This document shows, piece by piece, positions 1-10,577 of a DNA stretch of 64,000 bases. This DNA comes from Madurella fahalii (taxonomy: Eukaryota > Ascomycota > Sordariomycetes > Sordariales). The DNA is taken from positions 2,356,001-2,420,000 of the forward strand of contig CM056878.1 of assembly GCA_029876055.1 (NCBI GenBank), read 5' to 3'. The number at the start of each line of letters is the position of its first letter. Positions within the stretch are counted from its first letter, which is position 1. The notes below the pieces were generated by a model. It saw only the letters and a program-made list of their open reading frames with translations, was not told the DNA's origin and did no database searches. Both the position numbers and the translations under genes were made by a program.

Positions 1-1
1 G

Positions 2-463
2 GATCCGGAAGCCAAACGAAGACGAATCCTAGAAGAATCGCGAGACATAGACGCCGACGACAGCGATGAGGCAGAAGACGACGACAATGATAGTAGCGAC
101 GACGACAGCGACGACGAGGAGGCCGAACTGCAGCGGGAGCTGGAGCGGGTTAGGCGCGAGCGGGCCGAGAAGAGGGAGCGGGAGGAACGCGAAAAGCAGG
201 CGGCCGAGCAGGAGGCGCGCGAGCGCGACATTGCGCTCGGCAACCCGCTGCTAAATAAACCTGATTTTACTATGAAGCGGCGGTGGGATGATGACGTGGT
301 GTTCAAGAACCAGGCCAGGGGGACTGAGGAGAAGGGGAAGAGGAAAGAGTTTATCAATGTGGGTAATTTCCATCCAAGGGCTTTGACCATGACGCTAATT
401 ATGATGTAGGATCTACTTCGTTCCGATTTCCACAAGAGGTTCATGAACAAGTATGTCCGTTGA
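2..463 (+). CDS. cwc15: Pre-mRNA splicing factor Cwc15 (3' part)
   Basis: This is a spliceosome component of the Prp19/NTC complex, acting in the nucleus on activated spliceosomes. The window begins inside the gene, so the N-terminus is missing. The visible part is 136 residues: an Asp/Ser/Glu-rich acidic stretch, a charged coiled-coil-like Arg/Glu helix (about 45-85 of the fragment), then the conserved family end with NPLLN, RRWDDDVVFKNQA and the terminal DLLRSDFHKRFMNKYVR. One intron fits at 359-409 (GTGGGT donor, ATGTAG acceptor); removing it joins EFIN to DLLRSD, the order expected for Cwc15. The exons are 2-358 and 410-463, with the stop at 461-463. The ending matches the family very well. 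Only the position of the true start is unknown. Confidence 0.93.
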
Positions 464-1002
464 AAGGTGCAGCGAGCGGCAAAGATACCCTGGAGCATTT
501 TGGTTTGCGGCTGGCATGTATTACTGTATACGGATCACAAGCGACAGAGCTTAGACCGGACATATCTGCACCGGCAATTACTTAGACGCTTTAGCCACCA
601 GAGTTCCTGTGCCAGGCTGAGAAGTGCGAACAGCCAACTTCCATACCCTGACCGGTTATGCCCTGTTTAGTAGTTCCTATCGGGTCGAAACTATCATAAC
701 ATGTGAAGAGAAAGAAACGCAAAAAATGGGGAAAAAAGAAGAAAGCGTTGGAGCACCTCTCTGTATGGCACAGACTAGCCACCACCGACTTGTTTAAGCG
801 TTGTAGCAATTCCTAGTACCCCATGTACCGATTTCTCACACCTAGATAGAGATCGCTATGTCGAATGGGTACCGCCGCATGGAGCAGCTGTCCCCATTAA
901 ACCTGGAACATCGATCCCCCCTTAACTAGCTCACACACCAGGCCACCTAACCCCTTTCCACCATCCACCCTCATTACCAACTTCACCCCCAAACATCAGA
1001 CC
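464..1002. other. Intergenic, convergent 3' ends
   Basis: This gap separates the 3' end of cwc15 from the 3' end of the EBP-family gene. It should contain both 3' UTRs. The short ORFs in it have no recognisable motif, and I see no repeat or RNA gene. Confidence 0.6.
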
Positions 1003-2037
1003 TCATCTCCCCTTCTTCCCCTCGTCCAACCCCCCAGCAGCAGCTGCTGCTGCCGCAAATGCCCCCTGGATTGCCCTTGCGCTCTGATAAAGCAGCACTA
1101 TCCTAATGTCAGCCCCGCCATACGCATAGCCTTTCAAAACCCCGAGACAGCTGGAACAAGAAAAAGAGGACTCACCCCCAGGCACAACCGCCCACGGCGC
1201 GTTCATGCCCGCATAGTACCCCCAATAATACTGCCACTCGGGCCGGCTGTACGACAGGCCGCGCATGTGCTCCGCGAAGCCGCACGTCCCGTAGTAGAGG
1301 GCAACGCCGTACAGGTGGCCGACGCAGACGACGGTCTGGAGGAGGTGGCGGGCGCCATGCTGGCTGCTGCGGCGGCGGCTGTGGTGTTCTGATGCGGATG
1401 TGGCGATGAGCAGGGCGGTGAGGAAGGAGAGGGGGCCCCAGATTAACTTTATTTGTGGAGGTGGTTAGTTAATGATTCTGCTTGGAGGAGGGGGCAAGGG
1501 GGGCAGGTACGGTTGTAAGCATCTCGATGCAGAGCATGAATGGGTCCGAGGTGAGATAGCGCGAGTCAGAGAGGGAGTATTCCTTCCACGCTTGGGAGAA
1601 GATGGATTGGGATGCGGGGATGGAGGCGTGATGGAGGACGAAGTAGCCTGGTGTTTTTTGTCTGTTAGGGAGGAAATTGGATCCGAGTAAAGGAGGCAGC
1701 TATATGATGTACCTTCAAAGAAGCAGTGAAGGAACCCGCCTGGTAATGAGTTAGCGTGCCGTATTAGCTGCCGCGATGAAGCGGGATGGGAGAGGGAGAA
1801 ATAGAGGAGCAACTTACATAGCGTGAACCAGCCAATAGTCAGCTGCTCTGCCCTCTTCAGACCCGGGCTATACCATTTTGCCAGCGAGACACAGGCGAGA
1901 GTGAAGACACCGACGATACCGCCAAACGCTCCGATGATGACCGGGATAGGGGTGCTGTTGGGTGCATATCCCGGGATGACGGAGTCCTGGGGGTAGTAAG
2001 GGTGGCCCTGTGTGTAGGTCATGGTGTTTCCGGCCAT
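1003..2037 (-). CDS. Emopamil-binding-protein (EBP/EXPERA) family, sterol-isomerase-like
   Basis: This is a predicted ER multi-pass membrane protein of 249 residues. In animals and plants the EBP family contains the sterol delta8-delta7 isomerase; fungi normally use the unrelated Erg2, so the substrate here is inferred only. Five exons read from 2037 downward: 1818-2037, 1713-1739, 1511-1647, 1176-1446 and 1003-1097. Splicing gives the motif CGFLHCFFEGYF (H78, E82) and later WKEY..DSRY with CIEML (E124), corresponding to the active-site His and two Glu of human EBP. The conserved aromatic end YYWGYYAGMNAPWAVVP follows. The second exon is only 27 nt and encodes the H/E motif. The last acceptor is chosen as GATAG/TG because the earlier AG would give an in-frame stop. 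The C-terminus is a poly-Ala run ending in basic residues. Confidence 0.85.
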
Positions 2038-2526
2038 GGTAGTCTTGTCCTGGACGAGGGAGGCTTATGGCCACTTACGGACGTGGAAGATGGCAATGTC
2101 GACAAATATTGCTGATGGGGAAGGGAAGTGTGCTTGATGGGGAACAATGCAGGGAAACGAGATAAATTAGCTTGGTGCACAGGTCATAACGCCAGTAATG
2201 TCGTTGCCATATCAGTTAATCCGCCGGGGGTCACAAAGGTCCGATTGTGCACTCGGTTGACCTGCCGCATGAGTGGTGTTGTGGCACTCAAAATCCTAGT
2301 GGAGTTGGTGATCTTCGTGTCGCGTCCAATCCCTGCCACCCCTGGACGCTAAACGGGTACGGTTCCCGGAACCGGACGATCAGATGGATGTAATTATGCT
2401 TAAACCGCAAGTTTATGCGGCCCCTCACGTTTCGGTCAAGGGATGCTTGATTGGACGACAGAAGCCATGTGTTTACAGGGGACGAAAACACCTGATTCCG
2501 CCTCCAGATATATACTCCAACATAAA
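2038..2526. other. Intergenic: EBP-family promoter and rcm1 3' flank
   Basis: Both flanking genes are on the minus strand. The stretch holds the upstream region of the EBP-family gene and the 3' flank of rcm1. No strong TATA box, repeat or RNA gene was recognised. Confidence 0.5.
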
Positions 2527-4505
2527 TCAATCGTCAAACCCTCCCCATTCATCCTCCTCTCCCCCATTTCCATCGTCCACCGCTTCCCTCTCCCTGCGCC
2601 GCTTCAACCTAGGCATCCCATCGCCATCCCTAATAATCCTCCCCTCCTCATCCCTCTCAAACGGCCCATCTCCGTCGTCATCACCATCCTCCCCGTCCCC
2701 AAACCTCAACTCCACAACATCCCCGCCTTCACTCTCATCACTTCCCCCCTCCATCAGAGCCCTTAAATCCACCGCTTTCCTCCCGGTACTCTTCAAAATC
2801 GGGATGCCGTCCTCATCCCTAATAATCCTCCCCGTAACCTCGTCCCTGACAAACGGGCCTCCATCATCCTCCTCCTCTCCTTCCCCTCGATCCCGAACAA
2901 AACACGCCACGAAGAACCCCATCACCCCCCTCCCATCGCCCATCTGCGCCCGGATACACCCTTCCGCGACCTCATCCCCACCCCCAGCAGCAGCAGCAGT
3001 AGCAGTAGCAGCAGCGTCCCCGCGGACGGGCCACTCGCGCATGCCGCGGACCTGCTCGGCGCGCCGCAGCACGCGCCACCCGCGCTGCCGCGCCACGTCC
3101 GAGGCGAGCGCGGCGAGGACGACGTGTTCGTTCTCGACGCTGTGCACGGAGCAGGTGGAGTAGGTGACTTTCTTGGCGGCGGGGAAGGCGAGGGCGTGGA
3201 GGAGGATGGAGAGCTGGAACGTGGCGAGGGCGGAGAGGCGGGCTTGGAGGGCTACTTCATCTTCTTCTTCATCTGCTCTTTCTTCTTCCTCGTCTTCTTC
3301 TTTTTTTCCTTTGGTGGTAGGGTTGGTTTGGGTGGCGGGGCCGGGGCCGGGACGTTTTCGTTTGCGGGATTTGCTGGTGGTGCTGCTGGCGTTGGTAGCG
3401 GTACCAGCAGCAACAGCAGCAGTGGTGGTGTTATGAGGATGGTCGGGAATGTGGAACTCGGGCGTGTCGTCCCGCCCGACGATGCCGCTGCCCGAACAGC
3501 TCGGGTCGAGGAGCAGGGCGCCGACGTTGCGGAACTCGGGGGCGTGCGGGTCGGTTTTGAGAAAGTCGTAGCCCGGGTAGAGGACCGTGACGCTGTCGGA
3601 CCCGGCCGTCCTGACCATCTTGTCAAGCGTCTTTGCGCGCTGCTTATCCTTCTCAAAGGCGAAGATCTTCTGGCCTCGCGCAAACCCCCGCTCGTGCAGG
3701 ATCGCGGCTAGGTGAGTTGTCTTGTTCCCCGGTGCGCTGCACGCATCAATGATGTCGCCGTCTTCCGGCCGCGGGTCTAGAAGGTAGGCTGGGAAACAGG
3801 AAGCCTTGTCCTGGAGGATGATGGCGCCGGACTTGTAAGCGTCGGTCTTGGAAAAGTCGATCCCCGGGGGAGCGGCGATGAGATTGGGGACGTGCCCGTC
3901 GAGGCAGATCGCTCTTTTCCCCGTCGAGGCGGAAGCCATGACATCTGCGACGGTTGGGACAACCTCAAAGCCTTTAAAAGTTGTGTCAAGCTGCTCGTCG
4001 ATGGTGCTCTTGATGGCGTTTACCCTGATCCAGCGCGGATGAGCAGGGCCCAGCTGGGCGTCCACCATGGCCTTGAGCGCGTCGAGAGTAGGACATTTTC
4101 TTCGCAGTCTGGCCCTGGTGAATTCGGATTGGAGTCTTGCTTTGTGCTTCTCGACCGAGGCACGCAGGCCGTGAGAAGCGGGCAGCGCTATGCCGCCCTT
4201 GGCGAGCAGCAGGTCGTGTGTGAGCAGGAGTGAGAGGGCAGGCGTGAGCTGGTCATGTCAGTCCCGTACGAGTGAAATTACAGAAGAGAAGTACATCCGG
4301 ATACCTTTCGCTCGTTCTGCAGCAACTGGGCGTTCTCAACCACCTCTTTCAGCACGGCGCTCCACTTGCTCGCTTCAAACGCCAGGGCATAGACTTGCGC
4401 CGGGGGCGATTTAAGATCCTTGCTGCCAAATATTCTAGACTTGAGGCTGCCGCCGTGGGTTGATGGGCCCGTGACTATGGCTGCTGCTTCATGGTAAAGG
4501 GACAT
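2527..4505 (-). CDS. rcm1: 25S rRNA m5C methyltransferase Rcm1 (NSUN5 family)
   Basis: This is an S-adenosylmethionine-dependent RNA methyltransferase; yeast Rcm1 methylates one cytosine of 25S rRNA, and the enzyme acts in the nucleolus. Two exons, 4305-4505 and 2527-4248, give 640 residues. The start at 4505 is the first ATG of an exon that splices in frame (56-nt intron, GTATCC donor). SAM motif I is DACSAPGNKTTHL (around residue 240), motif IV is DPSCSGSG (C318) and motif VI is TYSTCS (C433), the two Cys used by RsmB/Nol1-type enzymes. A low-complexity insert at about 349-398 (Lys/Arg then Glu-rich) separates motifs IV and VI. The C-terminal 110 residues form an acidic tail with two copies of a GPFxRDE..GRIIRDxDGxPxLK module (starting near 531 and 595). 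The protein is longer than yeast Rcm1 (about 490) because of the insert and tail. Confidence 0.93.
2620..2865 (-). repeat. Degenerate direct repeat in rcm1 C-terminal coding region
   Basis: Two copies of a roughly 70-bp coding unit lie about 190 bp apart, near 2620-2670 and 2806-2860. Both share the exact core TCCCTAATAATCCTCCCC (plus strand), which encodes the GRIIRD part of the module. The surrounding codons have diverged, but the protein pattern is retained. Confidence 0.7.
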
Positions 4506-5323
4506 TTCGATAAGTCGCGGGGGAACAAGGCGTGAGGGTTGAAGATTGCTTGTGAAATGGAACCACTTCCGTCAAACGCCTGGTCAAGTCTTAACTTTCC
4601 TTCAGTACATTACGCTTTGCAGACAGATCCAGCTATCGCACTCGCTCCATGGAACAACTTCCACCCAAATTCGCTGACGAGAATGACTTGTCCAAGTCAA
4701 ATTCGGAGGCGTGAGCAGCCGGCTGTTGTCTTGGGGAAAATTTGGTCAACATGAGACAGGGTTAGGGTCAACTCGCTTAACACATCAATACAGCACTTTG
4801 ACTCTTGATGGTCCAGAAAGCAAATGGTATCCGGCTATATCCAAAGCAACGCATTTCAGGCTCCCAAATCACTCCGCCGCCTAAACCAGGCTGCGAAGCT
4901 CCAGGGGGTAGCAGCTGTCCGCCGCCCCAAGAATCGAAATAAGGATATATACATGTATGAATCGAAGATGGACAATTGCTCTGAATCCGGTGCTTTTTGC
5001 CCGCCAACTTATGACGCGCAAATTAACCAGATTCCGTCCAAATTTTGTTTCTTGAAGTTTCGTGTCGTCATAACTCCCAGGCCTTCCCGGCAACGAATGA
5101 ATCCAGCGCCTCCCTTTTTCCCCCCTTGTCCTGCTGTGGGTATGATGGATGTTATGGACGAAAGGGTCCCATGAATGCCCTAGACCAAACCCCTCTAAAC
5201 GTGTTGCCCCCGGGTTACCCCCAAATTGTTGCAAATACAGAAGCTCCAACTGCTACGAGCTGGAGCGAGAATGTGTACCAAAGAAAAAGAAATGCCGCTA
5301 GAGCGGCCAGGCCTGCGGAGCTT
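4506..5323. other. Intergenic: rcm1 promoter and 3' flank of the WSC gene
   Basis: The flanking genes are both on the minus strand. The region is moderately AT-richer than the genes. Its short ORFs lack motifs, and no RNA gene or long repeat was seen. Confidence 0.5.
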
Positions 5324-7226
5324 CTATCTCCGATGATGGCGCGAAGGCATCCGCGCGTGGTGCAGGTAATGGTGGTGCGCGTGTCGCTTGGTAGCGCCGG
5401 GCACGGCGCCGCCCTTCGTATAGAGTGTGAGGGCCCAGTCGCCGCCGCACGTCTCGCTGGCCTCGCCCTTGCAGGCCATGCTGCACTTGGACTCGTCCAG
5501 TTCCTCTGCCGCCGAGAGGTTGTTGCCGCAGAAGCACTCGCCACCGTACTCGGTGCCGGCAATGCTAAAACCCTCCGAGGCGCAGTAGTTGACGCAGGCC
5601 GTGTTGCTGACGGCGCCGATCTTGGGCAGGATCTTGCCGCTGAGAACGCGGTTGCTCGAGTCCTTGTAGCATCCGACATACTTGAAGTCGGAAATGTCTG
5701 CAGCCGTGTTGCTCGCTTGCCCGGTAGGCGCAGCGCAGTTCGAACATGCGTACACCGTCGCCGTTGCCCACACGGTAACTGTCTCGTAGACCGTCTTCGT
5801 CTTGCCGGGGCGGTGGGTGGACTGTGGAGGATTGGGCGGTCTAGTCGTAGCCTCTGCAACAGAGGATGAAGAGGACGAGCTAGAGCTTGGAACAGGCACA
5901 GTAACAAGTGTTGTCGGCGGGGGCGGGGGCGGGGGAGGTGGAGGAGCCGCAGAGGACGATGACTCCTTGATAGCGGGAGGCTGGGTCGACGAGGGTGCCG
6001 GGTTTTCGTTCCCGGTCTGCGACACAGGTGGGGGCGGAGGGGGAGGAGGGGGAGGAGGAGCAACATTTCCACCGCCATGACCCCAACCGGCAAGACGGTT
6101 ATTTCCAGGCAAGTCCTTCAACTTGCCATCGATCTGCTCGTTGATGGGGCATTCGATTTTGCAAGACTCGCTTTCATCAGTGACTCCGAGCTTCAGACCA
6201 GGGCAGCTGTGAATGCCGGCGTGGCCGGCGTCGCACGTGTCGATGATATGCTGGAGCTCATCCTCGTCCCAGCCCGAGATGAAGTCGGCGTGGGCCGAGA
6301 AGCCGGTGGTGTCACCGTTCGAGAAGACAAACGGGCTTGCCTTCCCGATCAGCTTCTCGAAGCGCGGCCGCAGCGAGTGCGTGTCCCAGTAGGTCTCGAA
6401 GAACATGTGCGGCACATGGATCCAGCCAGGGGGGCAGTTGAGCTTGCCACCAGCAGCGGGAGTGGGAAACCGCATGTTATTCTGGTAGTTGGTCAGGCCG
6501 GCCGAAGGGTCATAGCACGACGGCATGTGGACATCGACGCGCATGGGCGAGGCGTAGGCATCACAGTCCTGGAAAGGGAAACCAATCCCAGAGCCCTCGT
6601 TGTGTGGGTCCGGAATGCCCGCCATGGAGCCATCCGAGCCCAGTGGCCAGCTCTTGATTCCGAACTCGGTACGGGGGCACGTAATCTGGACGGGCTGCAC
6701 AGGTCCCTTGGAGGGGTCCAACTGCAGGGCGCCCGAGGTCGCCGGGGCCGTCCTCAGCTGGGCATTTCCGCTCACAATCTGCAGACCAACAGGGAAGGCC
6801 TTGATCTCGTCATCCGTGGCATCGAAGCTGGGTATTGTCAGCTGATCTTGTTCACCAACGGCGGAGGCGACACGGGACTCACAAGTAGTAGACGTTCGAG
6901 TAGTAAAACTTGACCGGCTCCAGGAGGCCCGTGTCGGGATCCTGGAAATAGAGAGCCGGGAACCAGTAGGAGCTTAGGTCAGCCCTGAGCTTGGCCGTAG
7001 TGCAGCGAGATTGCCGTAGCGACTCGCCGGTGGCGTTGAAGCCGAAGTTGCTTGCTCCCATGACGGTATGGACGTGGCCAGACGGGCCGCCGGGCGAGAC
7101 GATGGGATCGGCACGGCAAGTCGTCAAAGGGCCCCCCCCATTGTGCTGCAACACGGCGAAAGTACGCCTGTCTTTCGCGGCAGCGACCGAGGCGACCAAG
7201 GTCGCCAGGACGACGGCGGGGAGCAT
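5324..7226 (-). CDS. Secreted DUF1996 protein with WSC domain
   Basis: Two exons (6883-7226 and 5324-6827, 55-nt intron with GTGAGT donor) give 615 residues. The start at 7226 is chosen because it begins a typical signal peptide (MLPAVVLATLVASVAAA); the frame stays open upstream to 7649, but that part shows no secretory or domain logic. A DUF1996 domain follows (about 20-350), with the characteristic RADPIVSPGGPSGHVHTVMG start and a His/Cys-rich body. Then comes a Pro/Ser/Thr-rich linker with two poly-proline runs (about 372-382 and 410-419). A WSC domain (about 496-586, starting FKYVGCYKDS, with eight or more Cys) follows, then a His/Arg-rich tail. WSC domains bind carbohydrate or cell wall, so an extracellular or wall location is inferred. 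The enzymatic role of DUF1996 is not established here. There is no clear GPI signal in this frame. Confidence 0.9.
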
Positions 7227-7304
7227 TGTTTCGGTTGTCCTCGGTTGTTTCGATTCAGGTAATCGTACGTGCTCGAGTATCGCGTGGGTACAGAAGCGGG
7301 TAAG

Positions 7305-7311
7305 TATATAT
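7305..7311 (-). promoter_or_regulatory. Candidate TATA box of the DUF1996-WSC gene
   Basis: A TATATAT run lies 79 bp upstream of the chosen start codon at 7226, a plausible core-promoter position. It supports the downstream start over the longer in-frame ORF that begins at 7649. Confidence 0.4.
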
Positions 7312-10300
7312 GTCGGGGTCGCGGTCCTCAAGAGACCCTGGCGTCGAGAAAATGTCGCTGGGACTGTAGAAGAGATATCTGGGGTGCCAAAACACCAGTT
7401 GCCACCAGAAGAACGGGGATAAATGTTGCTCGCAACAGTTGGTTGGCTGCTTGGTCTGCTTGCTTTTCCGGAGACGGAAGTGAAGTTGAGGCTACACAGC
7501 TCGTGTGAATGGAAAGGAAGGTGGTGCGAAGCAGGCTCAGCAGCTTGAATGGGAAAAGGAATGTGAAGCAAAAGCCCAAAAGCGCAAGCGCGCAAGCAGA
7601 AAAGGAGGGACTGGCAGGAGGTGCCGCGAAAGAAAACAACGAGACCCAACGAAGCTGAGGAGAGGGCGTGAGAAGGCGGAGACGGAATGGGAGGGGAGGC
7701 CGGATGGAAGGTGACCTGGTTTATACATAGCGAACGTGGAGCCTACCCTAACACCTAGACCACGGTTTATCGTACTATACTACTGTACAAGGGTGACAGC
7801 TCCGCTCATCTGCATGGACAGGTTGGTAGGGCTTGGCAGGCACAACTGCCTGGCCGGGAGTGATGAGGTGGGAATTTGTGGATGTGGTCGGGCTCTTCAC
7901 ACGGCCCAGACCTTTGGGCACTTCGCACCACCCACCACGCAACCCCGGTGTGCCGAGCAAAGGTGGTCATTTTCTGGGCTCCCCGATAAGAAGTTGTCCA
8001 TACGTGTTCGGCAATTTGCAGCTGGTAATTGCTGGCACTACCTAATAAATGGTGGCCGTAAGGAACGAGAGGGAAGAGTGCCGGGAGATTCGGAAGCAGA
8101 GAGAGAGAGACAAGAATGGATGTACGTGGTGAGGGGGGGTCGAGAAACTTACTGGCAGCCTACCGGCAGCTGGCAGAAAACAAGAATTCTCGGCAGGGGA
8201 AAAAGTAATCCTTTACGCTGTGTACCTGCATCTTGCAGATGCTTGCGACGGATCTATTGGACGACTAGCTCGTTCTGGGTCGGTACTGCGCAGGCCTGCG
8301 TTGGCACGGGATGACAAGGGGAAAAAACGCTCATTGTCGCCACACCCCTTTTGGCTATTTTCTCGTTACCGCGTCTCTATGCCATCCAATAGGATCCCGC
8401 CGAAAGTGACTGTGGTTTTGTTAAAATAAAGGGTCTGTTTTGCGAAACAGAAACGGCCGCCGACTGACAACGGACGAACACCGTTCGCACAACCAGGCCC
8501 ATCCGTTTGCCGCAGCAGCGGGACTGGAATGCCTTACCGAAACGGCATCCGCACTCAATACTACACTACGTAGTGTTCTTGAATCATGACCGATGGGTGT
8601 TTCCACTCATGTTCTCGTTCGGAAAGGCCTCGATCATTGATCTTCGATCCCATGTCTGTCTTTGGAGGATCTGCATCCTTGTTGCACCCGCCCAACGGCC
8701 CGAGGAGGTGGCTCGACTTCTGAATCCTCTGGAAATTTTCTGTGGGGCTGCCCGAGGGCAAGTCCCAGATCAGAACACGGCAACATCTATTCGTACTTGG
8801 CAGACTCAACTCTCGCAGAACCCTTGCGGCGCTTGCACTGAAGCTAGATCTGTTTACGTAGCTAGGTAACCACATGAACAGGCCTAGTTTCTTACATCGT
8901 ACACTCCGCATGTTCCATTGAGAGAGGCTGGAATGTCCCGTGCGAAGACACACGATCGGGGGATCTGAACGCCAAGCCGGTCCGCGGTTCAGCTCATTGG
9001 CGAATCGGGTTCGGCGGACGAGAGAAGACCACCAGCAGAAGGCTTTCTGGTGAAACGTGCCAAGTGAGTTCAAATGAGCGCCCCCGGGAAGGATCAAGCC
9101 ACGCCTGAATTTTCACCTGAGGGCCGAGCGGACATCCAGGAATGGAATCGCATGCGAAAGCATGTTGCTTGCCGAGACAAGGCGATCCGGGATTTGGGTG
9201 CATGTTTGTTTGGTTTCATCACTCTGATTTTCGGTTCGTTGCCGCCCTCGCATGGTCGGGTTTGATTGCCATTCATCTGGGCCCATGTGCTTTCCCTGAA
9301 CGCTGGGTCGTCACATTCCCAACACGCGCGCGGCACTGCTCAGCAGGAGACCGGCAGCTGAGATGGATGCAGCCGTCCCTCACTAGACTTCGCCAGGTGG
9401 GGGATACCTGTGCGACCAGATCCCCAGCCTTGAGCACATTCCGTAAGGCACAGCCGCCACCAATCGTCGAAATCTGCTGTGGGGAGCAAAATAACACTAA
9501 AAACCCGCCGCCTCCTTTGGCCCCATCCGCGCCGTCGTCGAAGAAGCTCTATTAGAGGCACAGACCAAACGCAAACGGTGATAACTTGCCACGTTACGGC
9601 GCCGCGCTGGTATGGCGTGTTACCTCACAATTTCGCGGTTTCGAGAATCACAAAAAGAGGCACGGGCGGCGTCTCGTTCCTATCAAGGGACCCTCATCTC
9701 ACCTCAGTGGGCATTCAGTTGGAACCAAATAAGAAGAAACATCGCAGTCAGCGGCCGGCAGTGATGGCCTCTTTCCTGATGCAACCACTATTAGTTAGGT
9801 AGGCTTGCTGCGGTGTATGTGGGCTCAATAGTGCAGCTGACGTGGCCTCGCTCCATGGGCCCCCGGGGCTGTTGCTGTTGTCAGCCCGCCCATAGTTCCT
9901 ACGCTTGCCCATCGGAAATTCCGTTCCATCGTTCCAATAGAAACCCCAAGCTGCCCCCGTGCCTCTGCATCGCTAAGTGGTTTGATCGTGAGCACAACAT
10001 GGTCTTGCAGGACGGCCAGAGGAGGATGAACTACGCCCGAGGACCCAGCTCAAAACCAACCAAACAACGAACGCATTCGGGGTCTCTCTGACTCGACTGA
10101 CCTCCGTGAGATTCCTATCATCCTCAACCATTCAAGAGACATTGTATTCCATTCCAGGAGACTCAGCTCCGACGCCATCACGTGCGCTATCCGAGGAGGG
10201 AGAGCTGCGCGCTTGAGGCTGAAGGAAAAAGGTCAGATAAGAATGCGATGCAATCAAGGGACCACTTCTGGAGAATCACTTGATGAAGTAACATCCGTCT

Positions 10301-10482
10301 CGAGCCTCTTCTCCCCGTCATATTGCCGTATGTTGGCCGCGGGCTCGTAATCACCCCAACCCCATAGTTGATCAGGGCAAATTAATCTCCCTTGCCTTGA
10401 ACACAAAGTCAGTCAGGTAGGTAAGTTCCTGAACGCCATGGAATGCGACCTCCGCTGGCCCAACCAACCAAAACCAAAACCC

Positions 10483-10505
10483 AAAAAAAAAAAAAAAAAA
10501 AAAAA
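10483..10505 (+). repeat. A23 homopolymer
   Basis: A run of 23 A lies about 70 bp beyond the tfc4 stop. It reads as T23 in the tfc4 transcript direction. Confidence 0.9.
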
Positions 10506-10577
10506 CCGGCTGACTTACACCCGTACCATGCATGGCCTAACTCCTTTGTACACTCTCCAAGAACCCACCCCACCACT

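Larger units (their letters stand above)
7227..10577. other. 3.3-kb intergenic region without convincing gene
   Basis: This lies between the 5' end of the WSC gene and the 3' end of tfc4, both on the minus strand. Open frames up to 192 codons exist on both strands, but they show no family motifs, no splice-consistent extension and skewed, Arg/Trp/Ser-rich composition. The proximal part must hold the WSC gene promoter. The distal end has an A23 tract at 10483-10505. Confidence 0.5.

Noticed and set aside
6883..7649. Longer N-terminal start of the DUF1996-WSC protein at 7649
   Set aside because: The frame is open, but the start at 7226 begins a clear signal peptide and has a TATA box 79 bp upstream.
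7736..8314. 192-codon ORF on the plus strand
   Set aside because: Cys/Trp/Arg-rich, no motif, lies in the promoter flank of the WSC gene.
8561..9097. 178-codon ORF on the minus strand in the 3.3-kb gap
   Set aside because: No family motif, skewed Ser/Arg/Trp composition, competing ORFs of similar size on the other strand.
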